Positions 14,664-22,893 are shown, numbered from the stretch's first letter. The stretch: 27,494 bases of DNA from Paraburkholderia aromaticivorans (GCF_002278075.1 NZ_CP022996.1:1-27494), one strand, 5' to 3'. Numbers and translations: made by a program. Notes: generated from the letters alone by a model not told the origin.

Positions 14664-16364
14664 TCAGGCGGCCACTGCCAGGTCGGCAGTGTGCGTCGCC
14701 ACCGGCCCGGTTAACGCCGCCTGCCCGACCAGCGCTTCAGCGAAATAGGCCTGACAGGTCTGGCTTGCGGTCAGGCGTGCGCGCAGGGCAGCACACAGGC
14801 GGCGCAACTCGTCGACGCGGGCGACAATGCGACGCTGTTCAGCTAAGGGTGGGATAGCAACAGGTATCTCCTTGAGACGCGACGCCTTGATGCCCGTCGC
14901 AGTCATCCCGGATGCCGCGGCAGAAAATCGCTCTTGCACTTGCGCAGACATGATAGCTAATCGAAGGTACGGACCTATAGACAGGTCATGCAACTGAAAG
15001 CAAATGACGCGCTGAGCCAAGGCGAATCGTTCGGTGATGTCGATTAGCGCTATGTTGCCGAGCGGGGCTTCGGTCGTAAAAAGCAAGTCACCAACTCTAG
15101 GAAAGCCACGGGTCATCCATGCTGAATAGTCTTTTTCAGCGATGTATTCACGGGGCTCGCGACTTATAAATCCAAATCGAACATTCTTCGCCGTGATTAA
15201 CGGGACACCCGCCTCAACCTTCTGAGGTGTCCTGCCACGATAGTCGATGAAGCGAGCCAGGTTACCCAAACGACAGTACTGCCAGCCGGGAACCTCGCCC
15301 ACGTACTTCTCCTCTTCTGGAACTTCCAGTCGGGCGGTCGTACGCATCCCAGCATCTGCTATGAGCCGATCTTTCTCGGCTTGAATTCGTTTCAATAACT
15401 CGCTAGCCGGTTCATCGCTCAGCTCTTGCTTCACCAGCAGGCCGCATACGGCGAGCTGCAAAATGGTCTGCTCGAGCGCATCGACCGCTTCCGGCCGGTC
15501 GAGCAGCAGGTCGAAGTGGGCGGCGACGCGCGACCAGTTTTCGGCAAGCGCATGCGACGATTCGCTCGCGGCCAGTGCCTCGAACAGTGTGGCGGTCAGC
15601 CGCGCATGCTGCTCCGCCTCCAGCCGGCCACGGCTTTCCAGTTCGTCACACAGACGCATCAGTTCGTCGACTTTGGCGACAATGCGCGACTGTTCAGCCA
15701 AAGGTGCGACCGGAACTACAATCTTCTCCATTTTCTCCTTTGTCATGTGAATCATCGCGACGCCATGACCCGATGCCTTTATTTCTTGTGTTTTCTCAAG
15801 AAGAAAGGTGTAGAGGAAGTTCTTGTTTAAGCAGGTGTCGCAATGTGGATCCAGCTTCCATATGTGGTAGTGGTAGATCACCTTCGGGCCAGCCCAAATG
15901 AACGGGCCAAACGATGCGGACCACGCATATAACAGGTCACCGGGGTTGCAGTACTTTTCTACTTCTAGCTCCAAGTCCGAGTAGTACCACTGTTTTGAAG
16001 TGAAGAGGTTCCCCACCCTCAAAACAGGAACACCGGCATCAAGCAGCTCGTGCTTCGCGTATGCCCGACCGTTGAGCACTGCCGTGAGATCGGCGAGCCG
16101 CGCCCACTCCCACCCCTTCGGCAGTTCAAACGGTTTTTCCTCTTCGAGAATTTCGGGCAAGGCCTTTTCGCGCTTGATTTTTCCGTCTGAGATTTGCCGA
16201 TCTCTCTCTCGTCGTATTTTTTGAAGCAGCGAGGTTGCGGGCTCATCCATCACGTCCTGTGGCACCAGCTTGCCCTGCACCGCGAGCGACAGAATTAGTT
16301 CGCGCAAACGCGCGACGCAGTTCGGCGCGCTCGCCAGCAGCTGAAAGCCTTCAGCGAGTTTCAT
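14664..16364 (-). CDS. hsdS: Type I restriction-modification specificity subunit HsdS
   Basis: 566 residues, the DNA sequence-reading subunit. It has the two-fold layout of the family: conserved helix block 1 (about 20-50, RLRELILSLAVQGKLV), target recognition domain 1 (about 80-220), a central conserved region (LAEQSRIVAKVDELMRLC), block 2 (ALEQTILQLAVCGLLV), target recognition domain 2 (about 360-500) and a second LAEQRRIVARVDELRRLC. Each domain reads one half of a bipartite site. The start overlaps the hsdM stop by 4 bp (ATGA). Third positions are more AT-rich in both recognition domains than in the conserved blocks, as expected if they were exchanged horizontally. Two domains and both repeats are complete, so it should be functional. 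Confidence 0.95.
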   Translation of the reverse strand: MKLAEGFQLLASAPNCVARLRELILSLAVQGKLVPQDVMDEPATSLLQKIRRERDRQISDGKIKREKALPEILEEEKPFELPKGWEWARLADLTAVLNGRAYAKHELLDAGVPVLRVGNLFTSKQWYYSDLELEVEKYCNPGDLLYAWSASFGPFIWAGPKVIYHYHIWKLDPHCDTCLNKNFLYTFLLEKTQEIKASGHGVAMIHMTKEKMEKIVVPVAPLAEQSRIVAKVDELMRLCDELESRGRLEAEQHARLTATLFEALAASESSHALAENWSRVAAHFDLLLDRPEAVDALEQTILQLAVCGLLVKQELSDEPASELLKRIQAEKDRLIADAGMRTTARLEVPEEEKYVGEVPGWQYCRLGNLARFIDYRGRTPQKVEAGVPLITAKNVRFGFISREPREYIAEKDYSAWMTRGFPRVGDLLFTTEAPLGNIALIDITERFALAQRVICFQLHDLSIGPYLRLAIMSAQVQERFSAAASGMTATGIKASRLKEIPVAIPPLAEQRRIVARVDELRRLCAALRARLTASQTCQAYFAEALVGQAALTGPVATHTADLAVAA

Positions 16365-17830
16365 GCTTGGCCCTCCAAGGCGTTCGCCAGGATGCCCTTC
16401 AGCTGGTCGCGCAGCGCCTGCGCTTCGGAGGTCAGCCGCTGGTACTGGGCCAACAGCTCGTCCGGGTCATGGCTGATCTCGTCCGCCTTGTGCGGGTTCT
16501 TCTGGTCGAGGTTGTAGCCGCTAGTCCTCAGCGTCGCGATATCGACCTTCCAGGCGAATTCGTTTTCGACACGGCTCGCGAAGCCGTCGGTCTCGCTGCC
16601 CCACCACGCCTTTTCCGTCGCAAACTCCTCAATGCGGATCGGCTTGGTTTTTGAGTAGCTCTTGTAGCCCGTCGGGTACGGATGCTCGTAATACCAGACC
16701 TCGCGCGTCGGCGTACCTTTGGTGAAGAACAGCAGGTTGGTCTTGATGCCCGTGTATGGAGCAAACACACCGTTCGGGAGCCGCACGATCGTGTGCAGAT
16801 TGCACTCGGTCAGCAGCTTTTCCTTGATGCGGGTCTTCACGCCTTCGCCGAACAGCGTGCCATCCGGCAGCACCACTGCGGCACGACCGTTGTGCCTCAG
16901 CAGCTCGATGATCAGGACCAGGAACAGGTCGGCCGTTTCACGGGTGCGCACATCGGCCGGAAAATTCCCTTCAATCCCCGGTTCTTCGGTGCCCCCGAAC
17001 GGCGGATTGGTCAGGATCACGTCGACCATGTCGCGCGTGCCGTAGTCAGCCAGCGGCCGGGCCAGAGTGTTGTCGTGGCGGATCAGCGACGGCACTTCAA
17101 TGCCGTGCAGCATCATGTTCGTGACGCACAGCAAATGCGGCAGCTGCTTCTTTTCGACACCGTTGATCGCGTTCTGCACCACGACGTCGTCCTCGACGCT
17201 CCTGCGCTGCGTTTTCAGATGTTCGAGCGCGCACGCCAGAAAACCGCCGGTGCCGCACGCCGGATCGAGGATGCGCTCGCCGAGCCGCGGGTTGACCTGG
17301 TCGACCATGAACTGCGTGACCGCCCGCGGCGTATAGAATTCGCCGGCGTTGCCCGCGCTCTGCAGGTCCTTCAGGATCCGCTCATACAGGTCGTTGAACA
17401 GGTGACGGTCCGCGCGATTGTTGAAGTCGATCTCGTTGATCCGGTTGATCACCTGGCGCAGCAGCTGACCGGACTTCATGTAGTTGTACGCGTCGCTGAA
17501 CACCTCGCGGGCCACGAAGCCACGCGCATTGCGCTGCGGATCCGCATTGAGCGCCTTGAGCGACGGGAACAGGTCAGCGTTCACGAATGCCAGCAGTTCA
17601 TCGCCGGTGATCCCCTCCGGGTCAGCCGCCCAGTTGCGCCAGCGCAGCCGCTCGGGCAGCGGCGACCGGTAGGCGTCGCGCATCAGTTCGAGCTCGGTTT
17701 CCTGGTCGTCGAAAATCTTCAGGAACAGCAGCCAGGTCAGCTGCGAGATGCGCTGTGCGTCGCCGTCGACGCCAGCGTCCTGGCGCATGATGTCCTGCAC
17801 GGACTTGATGAAGGTGGAGCTGATTGTCAT
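16361..17830 (-). CDS. hsdM: Type I restriction-modification methyltransferase HsdM
   Basis: 489 residues; transfers a methyl group from S-adenosylmethionine to adenine N6. The S-adenosylmethionine motif DPACGTGGF is at 189-197 and the catalytic NPPF at 275-278. The N-terminal helical domain of the N6 family is complete. The length and the order hsdR-hsdM-hsdS match the EcoAI/EcoEI class (type IB). It starts 18 bp after the hsdR stop and overlaps hsdS by 4 bp. Two HsdM with one HsdS form the modification enzyme, which also protects this element's host DNA. Confidence 0.96.
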   Translation of the reverse strand: MTISSTFIKSVQDIMRQDAGVDGDAQRISQLTWLLFLKIFDDQETELELMRDAYRSPLPERLRWRNWAADPEGITGDELLAFVNADLFPSLKALNADPQRNARGFVAREVFSDAYNYMKSGQLLRQVINRINEIDFNNRADRHLFNDLYERILKDLQSAGNAGEFYTPRAVTQFMVDQVNPRLGERILDPACGTGGFLACALEHLKTQRRSVEDDVVVQNAINGVEKKQLPHLLCVTNMMLHGIEVPSLIRHDNTLARPLADYGTRDMVDVILTNPPFGGTEEPGIEGNFPADVRTRETADLFLVLIIELLRHNGRAAVVLPDGTLFGEGVKTRIKEKLLTECNLHTIVRLPNGVFAPYTGIKTNLLFFTKGTPTREVWYYEHPYPTGYKSYSKTKPIRIEEFATEKAWWGSETDGFASRVENEFAWKVDIATLRTSGYNLDQKNPHKADEISHDPDELLAQYQRLTSEAQALRDQLKGILANALEGQA

Positions 17831-17848
17831 GAGTGAACCGGTGAAACC

Positions 17849-20203
17849 TTATTGATAGAGCGAGCGTTCGAGCTCGCGGATCGCAGCCTGATACTGGGCC
17901 CGGCCGCCGAACGCCTGAACCAGCTCGACCGGCGAGCCGAGCTGGTCGAGCGGCGCGAGCCGCAGTACCTCGGGGCGTTCGAGGTTTTCAATGCCGTCGT
18001 CCGCATATTTCTCGAGCAGCGCCTGCAGCACCTGTCGCGCGGTGTGGCCATACTTGCCGAAATAGTCGCGCTTCCTGACGTTCTCGGCGCGTTCCCGCCG
18101 GGTCAGCGGCTTCTGGCCAAACGCGATATGGCAAACCAGGTCGAACGGGTCGAGATCCTTGCCGGCCTCTTTCGCCAGTTCGTCGAACAGGATGCCCTGT
18201 TCCTCGAGCTCGGCGACGATCGCCTGCTTCCTGTCGGCATCGTTCCAGGCCTGCAGGAACGCGTCGAGCGACACGAAGCGCTTGCCGATCTGGATCCGCG
18301 TGAAGTCGCGCAGCGACTCCGTGATCAGCCTGCCGTCGGGGCCCAGATACTGGACCCGCTCATTGACGACATACACGGGCACTTCGTCAATCACGTACCT
18401 GGTCCGGCCAGTACCTGGCAAGTCAGGCCCACCGATAATAATTGGCATGTCGCCGGCCTCTCCGTCCAGATTGCCAGTGGGGTCGCCCACCGGATCGCCC
18501 TCCTCTTCCGGCGGAACGACGGGTTCGTCCGGCCCGGGTTCGAACACCACGACCGGATCGCCGTCAAAGGCCGGGTCGGCAAACAGTTCGGTGGCCTTCT
18601 TGAAGTCCAGAATGGTAAACCACAGCTTGCCGTACTCCTCGTCGATGCGCGTGCCGCGGCCGATGATCTGCTTGAACTCGGTCATCGACCTGATCGTACG
18701 ATCGAGTACGACGAGCTTGCAGGTCTTCGCATCGACGCCAGTCGTCATGAGGCGCGACGTGGTGGCAATCACCGGATAGTCCTTGCGGGGATTGATGAAG
18801 TTGTCGAGCTCGAGCTTGCCTTCCAGGTTGTCGCCGGTGATCTGCATCACGTACTTCGGATTGGCGCCCGCCAGGTCGGGGTTCGCGTTGATCAGCGCCT
18901 GGCGCATCCGGGCCGCGTGGTCGATGTCCTCGCAGAACACAATGGTCTTCGCCATCCGGTCGGTCGCATGCAGGAATTCGGTGATGCGTTTCGCGACCGC
19001 TTCGTCGCGGCGCGTCAGCACCAGCGACCGGTTCATGTCGGACTGGTTGTAGATCCGGTCTTCGACCAGCTGCCCCAGCGTGTCGACCATCCCGCTGGTC
19101 GGTCGCCAGCCCAGGTCCTTGTCGAGATCGACCCGGATCACCTTGTACGGCGCCAGGAAGCCGTCCTCGATGCCTTGCCGCAACGAATACGTATAGACCG
19201 GCTCACCGAAGTAGGTGATGTTCGACACCTCGGCGGTTTCCTTTGGCGTCGCGGTCAGCCCGAGATGGGTTGCCGAGCTGAAATAGTCGAGGATCTCGCG
19301 CCAGGCCGAATCCTCGGCCGCACTGCCGCGATGGCATTCGTCGATCACCACGAGGTCGAAGAAATCGCGGCTGAACTGGCGGTAAATGTTCTGCGTTTCT
19401 TCCGTGCCAGTCACTGCCTGATACAGCGACAGGTAGATCTCGTAGGACTTGTCGACCTCGCGATTCTCGATCTTGGTCATCGCGCCGGCGAACGGCTTGA
19501 AGTCGTTGGTCCTGGTCTGGTCCACCAGGATGTTGCGATCGGCGAGGAACAGGATGCGCTTCGCCGCCCGCGCCTTCCACAGCCGCCAGATGATCTGGAA
19601 CGCCGTATAGGTCTTGCCGGTGCCCGTTGCCATCACCAGCAGGATCCGCGACTGCCCCTTCGTGACCGCCTCGATCGCGCGGTTCACCGCGTTCAGCTGG
19701 TAATAGCGCGCCGGCTTGCCGGGATAGTAGTCCTGCGCATAGACCGGCTCCGCCTCCGGCCCGATGCCCTTCCACGTGAGGTAGCGCTGCCACAGATCCG
19801 CCGGCGACGGAAACTGGTCCATCCCGATCTCGCGTTCGAGCACGCCGTCATGCAGGGTCCTGTCATGCCAGATGAAGCCATCCCCGTTGCTCGAAAAGGC
19901 GAACGGAACGTCGAGCATGTCGGCGTACGCAAGCGCCTGCTGGATGCCGTCGCGCACCGTGTGGTTGTTGTCTTTTGCTTCGACGATCGCGAGCGGAATA
20001 CCAGGCTTGAAATACAGCACGTAGTCCGCGCGCCGGATGGTCTTTTCGTCGCGCTTCGCCCTGTTGCCCCGCACGACGACGCGACCGCTGGTCAGCGCGA
20101 CTTCTTCCAGCAACTGGGTATTCAGGTCCCAACCGGCTGCAGTGATCGCCGGCGAGATAAATTTGCTGCAGATGTCGCGTTCTGAAAGCGATTTTTTATT
20201 CAC
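17849..20203 (-). CDS. hsdR: Type I restriction endonuclease subunit HsdR
   Basis: 784 residues, the translocating and cutting subunit. The nuclease motif is Asp60 with Glu75-Ala-Lys77 (RADYVLYF...IVEAKDN). The superfamily 2 motor follows: Walker A ATGTGKT at about 192-198, DECH at 288-291, LTATP at 316-320, and motif [10 protein letters not shown] at about 535. The C-terminal region has the EcoEI-type fold that binds HsdM. No frameshift. The start is a GTG at 20203 with GAGAG before it. It is the first gene of the operon, about 300 bp from the divergent tRNA-Ala gene. Confidence 0.95.
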   Translation of the reverse strand: MNKKSLSERDICSKFISPAITAAGWDLNTQLLEEVALTSGRVVVRGNRAKRDEKTIRRADYVLYFKPGIPLAIVEAKDNNHTVRDGIQQALAYADMLDVPFAFSSNGDGFIWHDRTLHDGVLEREIGMDQFPSPADLWQRYLTWKGIGPEAEPVYAQDYYPGKPARYYQLNAVNRAIEAVTKGQSRILLVMATGTGKTYTAFQIIWRLWKARAAKRILFLADRNILVDQTRTNDFKPFAGAMTKIENREVDKSYEIYLSLYQAVTGTEETQNIYRQFSRDFFDLVVIDECHRGSAAEDSAWREILDYFSSATHLGLTATPKETAEVSNITYFGEPVYTYSLRQGIEDGFLAPYKVIRVDLDKDLGWRPTSGMVDTLGQLVEDRIYNQSDMNRSLVLTRRDEAVAKRITEFLHATDRMAKTIVFCEDIDHAARMRQALINANPDLAGANPKYVMQITGDNLEGKLELDNFINPRKDYPVIATTSRLMTTGVDAKTCKLVVLDRTIRSMTEFKQIIGRGTRIDEEYGKLWFTILDFKKATELFADPAFDGDPVVVFEPGPDEPVVPPEEEGDPVGDPTGNLDGEAGDMPIIIGGPDLPGTGRTRYVIDEVPVYVVNERVQYLGPDGRLITESLRDFTRIQIGKRFVSLDAFLQAWNDADRKQAIVAELEEQGILFDELAKEAGKDLDPFDLVCHIAFGQKPLTRRERAENVRKRDYFGKYGHTARQVLQALLEKYADDGIENLERPEVLRLAPLDQLGSPVELVQAFGGRAQYQAAIRELERSLYQ

Positions 20204-20384
20204 TGGGTCTCTCGCTTAACGGTCCCGTTTCGTAGGGACTGGTGTTCGTTTGTCCGTATCTTATCAACCAGCCGCATACAGGGCGGCGGCACGAGGTTTT
20301 ACGTCAAACCCCATCAGCACTGGCCTAGCGTACCTGCATGGGGTGCCGGCGATCTAAGGTCAATCAGATGCGCTACTTTGAATT

Positions 20385-20445
20385 GGGTGTGCGGGACTCG
20401 AACCGGCACACGTCCTTGCTGCATAAGGCTCTCCGGGTGCAGTAG
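20385..20445 (-). pseudogene. tRNA-like 3' remnant
   Basis: On the minus strand GTGTGCCGG, TTCGAGT and CCCGCACAC form a nine-pair stem (one C-C mismatch) with a canonical seven-base T-loop. Upstream, CCTT-ATGCAGC-AAGG resembles an anticodon arm. No D-arm or matching 5' acceptor strand follows, so this is a decayed partial tRNA rather than a working one. It points towards hsdR and away from the intact tRNA-Ala at 20509. Confidence 0.4.
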
Positions 20446-20483
20446 GCAAAAACTGTCATTGCTAAATTGGGCATGGGATGGAT

Positions 20484-20489
20484 TACAAT
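20484..20489 (+). promoter_or_regulatory. Candidate -10 (TACAAT) of the tRNA gene
   Basis: TACAAT lies 20 bp before the mature tRNA end. A weak -35 (TTGCTA at 20459-20464) is 19 bp upstream, a long spacing. Confidence 0.35.
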
Positions 20490-20508
20490 TACACTCGCTG
20501 CGCCTGAT

Positions 20509-20584
20509 GGGGGGATAGCTCAGATGGGAGAGCGCGGCGTTCGCAACGCCGAGGTCGGGAGTTCGATCCTCCTTCCCTCCACCA
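20509..20584 (+). tRNA. tRNA-Ala, anticodon CGC
   Basis: A 76-nt cloverleaf ending in genomically encoded ACCA. The acceptor GGGGGGA pairs with TCCCTCC, and the third pair is G-U, the alanine identity element. The anticodon stem CGGCG/CGCCG encloses TTCGCAA, giving anticodon CGC, which reads GCG codons. The D-arm (GCTC/GAGC) and T-arm (GGGAG-TTCGATC-CTCCT) are intact, so it should be functional. It lies between the divergent hsdR gene and a coiled-coil gene that begins 10 bp downstream. Confidence 0.95.
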
Positions 20585-20594
20585 AACACGGTTC

Positions 20595-20966
20595 ATGACC
20601 ATAAGCCCCGAACTGGCTGAAGAACTGCGGCGGATGACCCTTATCAAGGCCGACCAGCGACGGCAGAAAGCCATCTGGCAGGAGCTGCGCGAGCTGCGGG
20701 CCAAGCTGCGCCCGATTGATCGCGCGTGGTCCGATACGCGGCTCGCCCTGAAACAATACGAGTGGGATTACACGCACGTGGTCCCGCAACTTCAGGAGCG
20801 GGAGGCCCAGCTGCTGGATGAGATACGCCCGTTCCTCCGGCAAATTGACGCGCTGGAGAAGGAGGCCCGGCGGCTGGACCGCAAGATACGCAAAGCGCAG
20901 CAAGCTAGTGAGCACACGCCGGCAGGTCCGGCCGGATCGAGCACACGTACGCCTGCAAGCCCTTGA
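20595..20966 (+). CDS. Coiled-coil hypothetical protein, 123 residues
   Basis: Almost wholly helical and highly charged: ELAEELRRMTLIKADQRRQK, then LRELRAKLRPID and DEIRPFLRQIDALEKEARRL, with a low-complexity tail. There is no Shine-Dalgarno before the ATG at 20595, which sits 10 bp after the tRNA end, so it may be expressed from processed tRNA read-through or from the next ATG at 20634. Family unknown. Confidence 0.6.
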   Translation: MTISPELAEELRRMTLIKADQRRQKAIWQELRELRAKLRPIDRAWSDTRLALKQYEWDYTHVVPQLQEREAQLLDEIRPFLRQIDALEKEARRLDRKIRKAQQASEHTPAGPAGSSTRTPASP

Positions 20967-21463
20967 GCTTACCTATTCCCGTTGGTCGTCGCCGGCAACC
21001 CCGAAAACGCGGCTCGCCATCGGTCAGTCGATATCTGCATAGGCGGGGGACCATCAGCCATGTCGGGGGCGCTGACGGCGGCAGGCATGTCGTGGGCACC
21101 GGTTTGCACAGTGGGTGACGGCGATGCACAACCGTTCCAACCGAGGTGCCGTCAAGGTTCGGATTTTTTCGTACGCTAGTGGCAAATCCGTCAGACTGGC
21201 GTCTAGAAGATCGACGAAACAACGTCATGGAATGACGAAAGCGACCCTAATCTGACGCGTTCTGAACATCGACCTGACGTCCGGGTGACTAGCGCGAGCG
21301 ATCAAGCCGCTAGAAGGGACTTAGAAAGCCTATGATCGGCATGTGAAGCTGCATGTACGTGCCGTTGATCCAGCACGAAGGGGCGAAAGCCCCTGAAAAC
21401 GCTCATTGAGAATTTGAGGTCGCCGCACTCCGCACCATCTCAGCGTTGCGCAAAAAACAAAAA
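20967..21463. other. Intergenic region with one stable hairpin
   Basis: About 500 bp with no protein-like frame. AGGGGC-GAAA-GCCCCT at 21379-21394 is a six-pair stem with a GNRA tetraloop, and a strong terminator follows at 21464, so a short RNA of about 100-180 nt could end there on the plus strand. No promoter was convincingly located. Confidence 0.4.
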
Positions 21464-21486
21464 GCCCGACTTGGTCGGGCTTTTTT
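21464..21486. terminator. Bidirectional intrinsic terminator
   Basis: GCCCGAC (21464-21470) and GTCGGGC (21474-21480) pair around TTG. T6 follows on the plus strand and U5 follows on the minus strand (A5 before the stem). On the minus strand it begins directly at the stop codon of the 42-residue gene. Confidence 0.88.
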
Positions 21487-21613
21487 ACTGTAGGTGGAGT
21501 GGCGATCCTTCCGCCAACAGATGGGCTGCCGTTGCAAAGCCAACTTCTGCTGCAACTTCAATAACAACCTTCACTGCACTGCTTGCCGAATCAGACGTAA
21601 TGAAATTATTCAA
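21485..21613 (-). CDS. Small TTG-started protein, 42 residues
   Basis: Reads MNNFITSDSASSAV and then KVVIEVAAEVGFATAAHLLA. The TTG at 21613 is chosen because GGGAG lies six bases before it; the frame is open to an ATG at 21718 that has no ribosome site. It is preceded by a near-consensus promoter (21795-21767) with about 150 nt of leader, and its TAA abuts the terminator at 21464-21486. The core VVIEVAAEV resembles LVIELACKLVIEVV in the second small protein at 22395-22514, which has the same start codon, ribosome site and terminator arrangement. Function unknown. Confidence 0.5.
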   Translation of the reverse strand: MNNFITSDSASSAVKVVIEVAAEVGFATAAHLLAEGSPLHLQ

Positions 21614-21766
21614 AGCGATCTCCCAAAAAGTGTGAAAAACATTGAAAACCGGAAAACCCAGAGCCACGCATTTCAACGTAGCCATCACGATCAACAACAA
21701 CACACAACGGAAGACCATCTGAAGCGGTCGGAATCGAACCCAAGCACCTCCGTAGACGATCCAATC

Positions 21767-21795
21767 AATATAACGAGTTCGATAGTTTTTGTCAA
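21767..21795 (-). promoter_or_regulatory. Near-consensus sigma70 promoter
   Basis: On the minus strand TTGACA (21795-21790) and TATATT (21772-21767) are separated by exactly 17 bp. Transcription would start at about 21760 and run through the 42-residue gene to the terminator, a transcript of about 290 nt. Confidence 0.8.
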
Positions 21796-22210
21796 TTTAC
21801 GTGCCGATTAGATTCGCGAGACGATCGTTCGTCCTGTTCTATCGGTTCGTTCGTTTCGTGTCGAGCGATGATAGTTTCGGTCACTATTGTTCTCATCGCC
21901 GCCCTTGATGCGTGGGCGTCTACCCGCAAGAAGCGCTGATGAAGTCATTTCGTGATCAACCGCGATGCACGCGGCACGCTGTGCAAAGGAGTTTTACTGC
22001 GAGCGTCGCAACAATTTCTCGACGAATTTCTCGACGACATCGAACTGGAGCGACGGGTATTTCCCTTATCTCAAGTTTTCCAAAACGCTGTAACGACTCG
22101 TCGGAGAAACCATGTGGCACGCGGAAAGCCCGGCGCAGCCTTGTTTGCCGGGGTGCGGGCTTCGCGCCGCGCTAAGCAAAAGTCAAGACTTCGAAGGCAA
22201 ATAAAACGAT
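21796..22210. other. Region between two divergent small units
   Basis: About 415 bp separating the divergent promoters. It contains a perfect tandem 12-mer, AATTTCTCGACG twice at 22013-22036, and pyrimidine-rich TTCGTTCG repeats near 21850. A plus-strand frame (21952-22266) is open here, but it runs across the next promoter and does not look like a protein. Confidence 0.4.
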
Positions 22211-22238
22211 TTGACCTGTCTCGAATCTCCACTAGACT
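22211..22238 (+). promoter_or_regulatory. Sigma70-like promoter
   Basis: TTGACC (22211-22216) and TAGACT (22233-22238) are separated by 16 bp. The start would be at about 22245, giving a leader of about 150 nt before the TTG at 22395. Confidence 0.6.
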
Positions 22239-22357
22239 AAGCGTCGAGCGTTTCGGAAGGCACTAGATGTTGTGTTGATGAATGCTCGATGCGAGCTGTG
22301 GGAGAGCGCTTGCGACCCAACAGCGGCTGCAACCGCCATTGGGCGCTTCACGCTAAG

Positions 22358-22389
22358 CCTTTCCCTGACCCAGCCTCCGGAAAGGGAGG
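22358..22389 (+). promoter_or_regulatory. Possible ribosome-site switch hairpins
   Basis: CCTCC (22374-22378) can pair with the Shine-Dalgarno GGAGG (22385-22389) around GGAAAG, hiding it. Alternatively CCTTTCC (22358-22364) can pair with GGAAAGG (22379-22385), which excludes the first stem and frees most of the site. The two are mutually exclusive, as in translational attenuators. Confidence 0.45.
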
Positions 22390-22394
22390 TGTGT

Positions 22395-22514
22395 TTGAAA
22401 GACCTTGTGATCGAACTAGCCTGCAAGCTAGTGATCGAGGTGGTCGAGTCCGCTCCATTTAAAGAAATGGTGCATCACTGGGTGGACTCACTACTTTTCT
22501 ACCTGCTGCACTGA
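22395..22514 (+). CDS. Small TTG-started protein, 39 residues
   Basis: Reads MKDLVIELACKLVIEVVESA, then PFKEMVHHWVDSLLFYLLH. GGGAGG ends five bases before the TTG, a strong ribosome site that selects this unusual start; a GTG at 22389 would fuse two more codons. The peptide is amphipathic to hydrophobic and could sit at a membrane. It has its own promoter (22211-22238) and terminator (22522-22545). Resembles the 42-residue product at 21485-21613 in the VIEV core and in every aspect of gene layout. No family recognised. Confidence 0.6.
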   Translation: MKDLVIELACKLVIEVVESAPFKEMVHHWVDSLLFYLLH

Positions 22515-22521
22515 TTGAGGG

Positions 22522-22545
22522 ACCCGGCGAAAGCCGGGTTTTTTT
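22522..22545 (+). terminator. Intrinsic terminator
   Basis: ACCCGGC-GAAA-GCCGGGT followed by T7. It starts 8 bp after the stop of the 39-residue gene, closing a transcript of about 300 nt. Confidence 0.92.
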
Positions 22546-22602
22546 CGCCCCTGCAAGGGCGAACCCACCGCGCGGGAAGCCGACCAACCATCACCTGGAC
22601 GT

Positions 22603-22893
22603 TTATGTCTGCGTCACGCGCAGAACGAAGCCTATGCTGTCAGGCGCGCCCATGCAAGAGCCTCCAAAAGCCTCCAAAGTGACTTTGGCAGGCCTAAAGC
22701 CTTGTCTGTTAAGGGTTTCCGGCGTTTTTCCGTTGAGTACAAAAAAATAGTCTTTTTTGGTCCGATAACACCCTTGACAGTCCTTGGATGCCCCTTGAAC
22801 GGGACCATTGACGGAAATCAACCGCCTGACGCGCGCATCAACCGTTCCGGCTGGGGATAGTGCCCAGTTTGGCGATATGTGCAGCGGCGTCAT
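22603..22893 (-). CDS. Hypothetical protein, about 96 residues
   Basis: The C-terminal part reads like a protein (YRTKKDYFFVLNGKTPETLN, then FRPAKVTLEAFGGSC and SIGFVLRVTQT), but codon use is far less GC-rich than in the backbone genes, which suggests acquired DNA. The ATG at 22893 is one choice; the frame is open to 22998. Two Cys near residue 39-42 (CQGC) form one CxxC. Family unknown. Confidence 0.4.
   Translation of the reverse strand: MTPLHISPNWALSPAGTVDARVRRLISVNGPVQGASKDCQGCYRTKKDYFFVLNGKTPETLNRQGFRPAKVTLEAFGGSCMGAPDSIGFVLRVTQT

Noticed and set aside
16682..17836. Long plus-strand frame opposite hsdM
   Set aside because: Shadow of hsdM; no protein-like features.
17852..20185. A very long plus-strand open frame opposite hsdR (777 codons)
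   Set aside because: Mirror frame of a GC-rich gene. HsdR on the other strand has every expected motif, whereas this reading is Arg/Leu/Val-rich without any domain.
20314..20589. Minus-strand frame of 91 codons containing GRVPVRVPHTQ
   Set aside because: It is the antisense of the tRNA-Ala gene and of the tRNA-like remnant, a well-known false ORF type.
21952..22266. Plus-strand frame of 104 codons with an AAGGAG upstream of a CTG
   Set aside because: It crosses the promoter at 22211-22238, is very basic and low in complexity, and part of it is a tandem 12-bp DNA repeat.
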